Shown piece by piece: positions 6,499 to 9,734 of a DNA stretch of 9,734 nt. Numbering within the stretch: the stretch's first letter is position 1; each line of letters begins with the position of its first letter. Both the position numbers and the translations under genes were made by a program. The stretch is from Cryomorphaceae bacterium (GTDB taxonomy: Bacteria > Bacteroidota > Bacteroidia > Flavobacteriales_G > Salibacteraceae). The notes under the pieces are model-generated. The model worked only from the letters and a program-made list of their open reading frames with translations, did not search any database and was not told the DNA's origin. The stretch lies in contig PXEK01000210.1 of assembly GCA_003564735.1 (NCBI GenBank), positions 1 through 9,734 of the forward strand. The letters run 5' to 3'.

Positions 6499-6534
6499 AA
6501 ATGTTTTTAGGCCGGTATCCGGCTATTTACATTT
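6499..6534. repeat. Imperfect hairpin upstream of rpe with a GCCGG-TAT-CCGGC core
   Basis: A perfect 5-bp GC stem (6511-6515 with 6519-6523) and 3-base loop is extended by two further pairs (6508-6509 with 6524-6525), a three-base T/T mismatch, and six more pairs (AAATGT 6499-6504 with ACATTT 6529-6534). It lies 27 bp upstream of the rpe -7 element, outside the expected transcript, so a DNA-level operator or cruciform is more likely than an RNA structure on the plus strand. Confidence 0.4.
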
Positions 6535-6560
6535 CAAAGATGAATTACCGTCGGGGTTAT

Positions 6561-6568
6561 TACCTTTG
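6561..6568 (+). promoter_or_regulatory. Bacteroidota-type -7 promoter element for the rpe cluster
   Basis: TACCTTTG matches TAnnTTTG exactly and is the commonest form of this element in the phylum. It is 51 bp upstream of the rpe ATG, predicting a start near 6575 and a leader of about 45 nt. A poor -33 candidate (TTTC, 6532-6535) is present at slightly long spacing. It would drive the whole rpe, yigZ, peptidase cluster. Confidence 0.6.
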
Positions 6569-6619
6569 CCCTTAAATTGAAGTACCGCCGTTTGGGTTCT
6601 GACCGATATATAAAATACC

Positions 6620-7279
6620 ATGAAAAATAAAAACGTAATAATTGCACCCTCCATTTTGGCAAGCGATTTTGCCAACTTGCAAAGTGAATGTGAAATGTTG
6701 AATAACAGTGAGGCCGATTGGTTTCATATTGATGTGATGGACGGGGTTTTTGTGCCCAACATCAGCTTTGGAATGCCTGTGATAAAAGCCATTAAAAAGC
6801 ACGCGAAAAAGCCCATGGATGTTCACCTCATGATTGTACAGCCCGAGCGCTACATTAAAGACTTCAAAGAGGCGGGTGCCGATATTTTAACGGTACATTT
6901 GGAAGCCTCAACGCACTTGCACCGGACTATTCAAGAAATTAAAAAAGCCGGCATGAAGGCGGGGGTTTCCATAAATCCGCACACTTCTGTAACGCTTCTT
7001 GAAGATATTTTAGCTGAAATTGACCTCGTGTTGATTATGAGTGTGAACCCCGGTTTTGGCGGACAATCATTTATTGAAAACACCTACAGCAAAGTGGAAG
7101 AGCTCAGGGAAATGGCTTCTGTACTGAATCCCGAATTGATTATTGAGGTTGATGGGGGTGTGAACTCAAACAACGCTAAGGAGTTGGTTGCCGCGGGAGC
7201 CAATGCCTTGGTTGCGGGAAGTTTTGTTTTTAAATCCGAAAATCCCGCACAAACCATCTCAAGCCTGAAAAAGGGTTGA
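6620..7279 (+). CDS. rpe: Ribulose-phosphate 3-epimerase
   Basis: It interconverts D-ribulose 5-phosphate and D-xylulose 5-phosphate in the non-oxidative pentose phosphate pathway, in the cytoplasm. The 219-residue length is normal for this TIM-barrel enzyme and all signature elements are present. A-P-S-I-L-A-S-D-F is at 9-17. F-H-I-D-V-M-D-G is at 35-42, with metal ligands H36 and D38 (D38 also catalytic). D-V-H-L-M is at 67-71, with H69. The flexible loop M-S-V-N-P-G-F-G-G-Q is at 140-149. V-D-G-G is at 177-180, with catalytic D178. The phosphate-binding G-A-N-A-L-V-A-G-S is at 193-201. The ATG at 6620 places the first barrel strand at the usual distance. The stop is 4 bp before the next gene, so the two are co-transcribed. 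Nothing is truncated or missing. Confidence 0.98.
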   Translation: MKNKNVIIAPSILASDFANLQSECEMLNNSEADWFHIDVMDGVFVPNISFGMPVIKAIKKHAKKPMDVHLMIVQPERYIKDFKEAGADILTVHLEASTHLHRTIQEIKKAGMKAGVSINPHTSVTLLEDILAEIDLVLIMSVNPGFGGQSFIENTYSKVEELREMASVLNPELIIEVDGGVNSNNAKELVAAGANALVAGSFVFKSENPAQTISSLKKG

Positions 7280-7283
7280 ATTT

Positions 7284-7904
7284 ATGACGGTAAACCCCGA
7301 TTATAAAGTCATTGCTAAGGAGTGTGCGGGTGAGTACAAAGAAAAAGGCAGCACTTTTACAGCTTTTGCATATCCGGCTGTTTCACGGGAGGCTGCCGAA
7401 GAAAGGGTGAAGGAATTAAAAAAGAATCACCCGGGCGCCGTTCATGTTTGTTCGGGATATGTGATTGGATTTGAAAACTCCATTAAAAGGGCAAATGACG
7501 ATGGTGAACCTTCCAACTCGGCCGGGAGCCCTATACTCAATCAAATTGAAGCGGCAAAACTCCACAATACGGCCATAGCCGTAGTTCGTTATTACGGCGG
7601 GGTGAAATTGGGCGTTTCCGGTTTGATTAATGCATATAAAACCGCAGCGGCAATGGCACTTGAAAATGGTAGTGTGAAAACGTTGAGCCGGGTCGCGGTA
7701 TATAAACTAAAAACCGATTACACTCGTTTGGGTACTATTGAACGTTTGCTGGAACAGTTAAACGCCACTGTTTCAAGTCGCGATTTTATGCAAGAGGTAA
7801 AACTGGAGTTTTATGTGAGCATTAGAAAATGTGATGCTTTAGAAAAGGCCTTTGAGCCTTACCCCGGTGATGAACTTGTGAAAATTAAAGAGTGTATTTT
7901 TTGA
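7284..7904 (+). CDS. yigZ: YigZ/IMPACT (UPF0029) family protein
   Basis: This is a 206-residue member of the bacterial YigZ family, related to the eukaryotic translation regulator IMPACT. The N-terminal domain (about 1-125) carries both family signatures: N-D-D-G-E-P-S-N-S-A-G-S-P-I-L at 71-85, and V-V-R-Y-Y-G-G-V-K-L-G followed by A-Y at 100-118. The C-terminal region (about 135-200) matches in size and character the small ferredoxin-like domain usual in the family. The biochemical role of bacterial members is not settled; nucleic-acid or translation-related roles have been proposed. It begins 4 bp after the rpe stop, and the peptidase ATG is 8 bp beyond its own stop, so it is the middle gene of an operon. 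The link to its neighbours appears to be transcriptional rather than functional. Confidence 0.93.
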   Translation: MTVNPDYKVIAKECAGEYKEKGSTFTAFAYPAVSREAAEERVKELKKNHPGAVHVCSGYVIGFENSIKRANDDGEPSNSAGSPILNQIEAAKLHNTAIAVVRYYGGVKLGVSGLINAYKTAAAMALENGSVKTLSRVAVYKLKTDYTRLGTIERLLEQLNATVSSRDFMQEVKLEFYVSIRKCDALEKAFEPYPGDELVKIKECIF

Positions 7905-7912
7905 AATCAATT

Positions 7913-9718
7913 ATGTTATTTCTCCGATTCTACACCGTATGTTGTCTCTTATTTTTATTAGGCTCGAGCACATTGTACGCGCAAAAACATGATGACTTTG
8001 GCGGTGATGATTTTGAAGTCCAAAGCGCCGAGCTTCAATTTTTCGCTTACGAAAAAGGCCTTGAGCCGGATGGCTATTTGCAAAAGTGCCTCATGACCCG
8101 CACGGGCGCTGGAGAGCTTCCTTTTGAATTGGTAAATACCCGTGTTTCTCCGGGGGCAATGGTCTATGAGTACAGGGAAAGGATTAACGGTTTCCCCGTT
8201 TTGGATGCCGTCGCTAAGGTGAGTATTCCTAATCGTGAAGGGGCATCGGTTTTGGTGGCCAACAGTTTTTTGCCGGTGGAAAAAATAACCGTGGAGACTC
8301 CTTTTGAAGGAGCTGACGCATATTTTCTATTAGATGCAGATTTGTTGATTGCGGTTAAGCGTGAAGAGGTTTTAGATGATAACGGCTTGGCGTTTCTAGA
8401 GTTGAGAGATGAAAGGGGCGAAATCGTTATGCGTAGGTTGAATGGCTCGGGTACAGGGCCTGCCACCGCGGTGGCTACGGTTTTTCAACCCAACCCCATA
8501 ACCTCAGCCGAAACGGTTTACGGAGGGCCTTTTGTGGACAATAACGACGAAACTAACCCTTTTTTAGATGCCGAACTTGATACTGTATTTTTGGAACTCA
8601 CTTTTGATAGCGCAGACTCATTGTACAAATTGATAAATGGCCATGTAATCATTACAGAGCATAGTCCGCCGGTTATTCCTCCCACAACGAGTGAAAACGA
8701 CACCTTTTTCTTCAATAGGTCAGACCCCGAGTTTGAGGATGTTAATGCATTTTATCACATTACTCAATTTTGGAAATACCTCGAAAGTATCGGTTATGAG
8801 AATGATGTTGATGAGGTGGTAGAAGTGGATGCCAACGCACTTTTTGGCCAAGACCTGTCTTTTTTTGATGTGATTGGCGGGCAAATGCGTATTTCATTTG
8901 GTACGGGAGGAGTTGATGATGCCGAGGATGCCGATGTGGTTATTCACGAGTACGGCCATGCCGTATCTTTCAGCATTTCACCCAATACAAATAGCGGCAC
9001 ACAAAGGCAGGCCATTGAAGAGGGTTTTTGTGATTATTTCGCCACCTCTTATTCGAGAGATATCAATTCGCATGATTATCGAAAGGTTTTTAATTGGGAT
9101 GGTCATAACGAGTTTTGGGACGGCAGAGTAGCTTGGACCAATAGAGTCTATCCCAATCAGTTAGAAATGCGCATTTACGGTGATGCACCTATGTGGTCGG
9201 GAGCGCTGTTTCATGTTGAAAATAATTTGGGGCGTGATGTAACGCATCGGCTTTTTCTTGAATCATTGTATAGTTATGTATCATTTATGGATATGGAACA
9301 AGCGGCAAGGCTGTTCATGCGTGCTGATACGCTGATTGAAGGAGGTGAGAATATTCCTTATTTGGCGCACATTTTTGCTGAACGCGGCTTTATTGAAAAA
9401 CCCGTTTTTCCGGCTCCCGGAGACTTGGTGGGAATTGCTGCGAATAACCTTTCTGGTGAGCGTGAAGGTGATGTGATTATGATGAATTCTGCGGGTTTTA
9501 CGGCCGGTGCCGCACCTGTAATTTTCGAAAATATAAAAGGTAATCGCTTGAGTGTAGTGAGGGTGTTTGACACCAACGGGCGAATGGTGAAACAGGTAAA
9601 TTGTTCGGGTGGCCGGCAATGCTCCATTTTGCCCGATGAATTGCGGAAAGGTTTTTACATAGCTGAGGTTTTAGGAGAAAACGGGGCCGGAATAACGTTT
9701 AAGTTGATTAGGTTATGA
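7913..9718 (+). CDS. Secreted M36-like zinc metallopeptidase with T9SS sorting tail
   Basis: This is a 601-residue exported protease. I chose the ATG at 7913 because it gives a clean signal peptide: hydrophobic core at residues 7-19, likely cleavage after Leu-Tyr-Ala at 21-23. An in-frame GTG at 7892 would overlap yigZ and lengthen the signal. Residues about 70-120 resemble the fungalysin/thermolysin propeptide (R-x-R-I-N-G-F-P-V). The catalytic core has H-E-Y-G-H at 345-349 with zinc ligands H345 and H349 and general base E346. E-E-G-F-C-D-Y-F-A at 369-377 supplies the third ligand, probably E370, spaced and shaped as in M36. The last about 65 residues form a type A T9SS signal, with V-F-D-T-N-G-R at 551-557, L-R-K-G-F-Y-I near 577-583, and an end in K-L-I-R-L. 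The protein should cross the outer membrane through the Por secretion system. It is shorter than many Bacteroidota M36 proteins (often over 800 residues), with little between catalytic domain and tail. The substrate is unknown. Confidence 0.9.
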   Translation: MLFLRFYTVCCLLFLLGSSTLYAQKHDDFGGDDFEVQSAELQFFAYEKGLEPDGYLQKCLMTRTGAGELPFELVNTRVSPGAMVYEYRERINGFPVLDAVAKVSIPNREGASVLVANSFLPVEKITVETPFEGADAYFLLDADLLIAVKREEVLDDNGLAFLELRDERGEIVMRRLNGSGTGPATAVATVFQPNPITSAETVYGGPFVDNNDETNPFLDAELDTVFLELTFDSADSLYKLINGHVIITEHSPPVIPPTTSENDTFFFNRSDPEFEDVNAFYHITQFWKYLESIGYENDVDEVVEVDANALFGQDLSFFDVIGGQMRISFGTGGVDDAEDADVVIHEYGHAVSFSISPNTNSGTQRQAIEEGFCDYFATSYSRDINSHDYRKVFNWDGHNEFWDGRVAWTNRVYPNQLEMRIYGDAPMWSGALFHVENNLGRDVTHRLFLESLYSYVSFMDMEQAARLFMRADTLIEGGENIPYLAHIFAERGFIEKPVFPAPGDLVGIAANNLSGEREGDVIMMNSAGFTAGAAPVIFENIKGNRLSVVRVFDTNGRMVKQVNCSGGRQCSILPDELRKGFYIAEVLGENGAGITFKLIRL

Positions 9719-9734
9719 AGCGAAATGCAGTTAT
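9715..9734 (+). CDS. Start of a possible next gene, truncated by the window edge
   Basis: An ATG at 9715-9717 overlaps the peptidase stop codon by 4 bp (ATGA), the usual arrangement for translational coupling. It opens with M-K-R-N-A-V before the sequence ends. The basic N-terminus would suit a signal peptide or membrane protein, but six codons are too few to say more. Confidence 0.45.

Larger units (their letters stand above)
6474..6604. repeat. Inverted repeat bracketing the divergent promoter region
   Basis: GGTCAGAACC at 6474-6483 is repeated in inverse as GGTTCTGACC at 6595-6604. Allowing one extra base in the right arm, the match extends to 14 bases (6474-6487 against 6590-6604). The arms are 111 bp apart and flank the rpe -7 element and a central hairpin. 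They could be paired operator sites or the remains of a small inserted element; neither is shown. No open reading frame of interest lies between them. Confidence 0.5.

Noticed and set aside
6381..6575. Small plus-strand open frame (64 codons) in the divergent promoter region
   Set aside because: It starts inside the cold-shock gene on the opposite strand, runs through the promoter and hairpin, and has no recognisable features.
7892..7913. GTG at 7892 as the peptidase start, overlapping yigZ
   Set aside because: The ATG at 7913 gives a normal signal peptide and an 8-bp gap, while the GTG adds residues ahead of the signal.
9281..9627. Minus-strand open frames opposite the peptidase C-terminus
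   Set aside because: They overlap the T9SS tail and catalytic-domain coding region and show no domain or start context.

Overview
The window looks like an ordinary chromosomal stretch from a member of the Bacteroidota, probably a marine or flavobacterial-type species. Four things point there. The last complete gene ends in a type A sorting tail of the type IX secretion system (T9SS), which is restricted to this phylum. Two intergenic regions carry the Bacteroidota -7 promoter element TAnnTTTG. Most genes lack a strong Shine-Dalgarno sequence. The cold-shock protein has the lysine-rich leader typical of this phylum. There is no tRNA, rRNA, CRISPR array, insertion sequence or phage gene.

Layout. 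Positions 2-1348 (+) hold the 3' part of a long coiled-coil protein built from a regular 71-72-residue TPR-like repeat. Positions 1469-4762 (+) hold a two-gene surface-polysaccharide export unit. It consists of a Wza-type outer-membrane lipoprotein and a Wzc-type polysaccharide co-polymerase fused to a bacterial tyrosine (BY) kinase, which ends in an alternating Gly-Tyr tail. Converging on it from the minus strand are an isochorismate synthase (about 4797-5885, menaquinone or siderophore branch of chorismate use) and, upstream of that, a cold-shock-domain protein (5944-6393) with a strong intrinsic terminator between the two. A 226-bp divergent promoter region (6394-6619) with several inverted repeats separates these from a tight plus-strand cluster: ribulose-phosphate 3-epimerase (6620-7279), a YigZ/IMPACT family protein (7284-7904), a secreted M36-like zinc metallopeptidase with a T9SS tail (7913-9718), and the first codons of a further gene overlapping by 4 bp (9715 onward).

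How the genes work together. The lipoprotein and co-polymerase/kinase should form the envelope-spanning export machine for a capsule or exopolysaccharide. No glycosyltransferase, Wzx, Wzy or phosphatase gene is visible, so the biosynthetic genes must lie elsewhere. The other genes are mostly housekeeping (pentose phosphate, chorismate, RNA chaperone) plus one secreted protease. I found no convincing new multi-gene system. The most unusual signals are the (Gly-Tyr)11 tail with its nested 12-bp duplications, the very regular long repeat of the first protein, the placement of a terminator immediately in front of the isochorismate synthase start, and the inverted repeats in the divergent promoter region.
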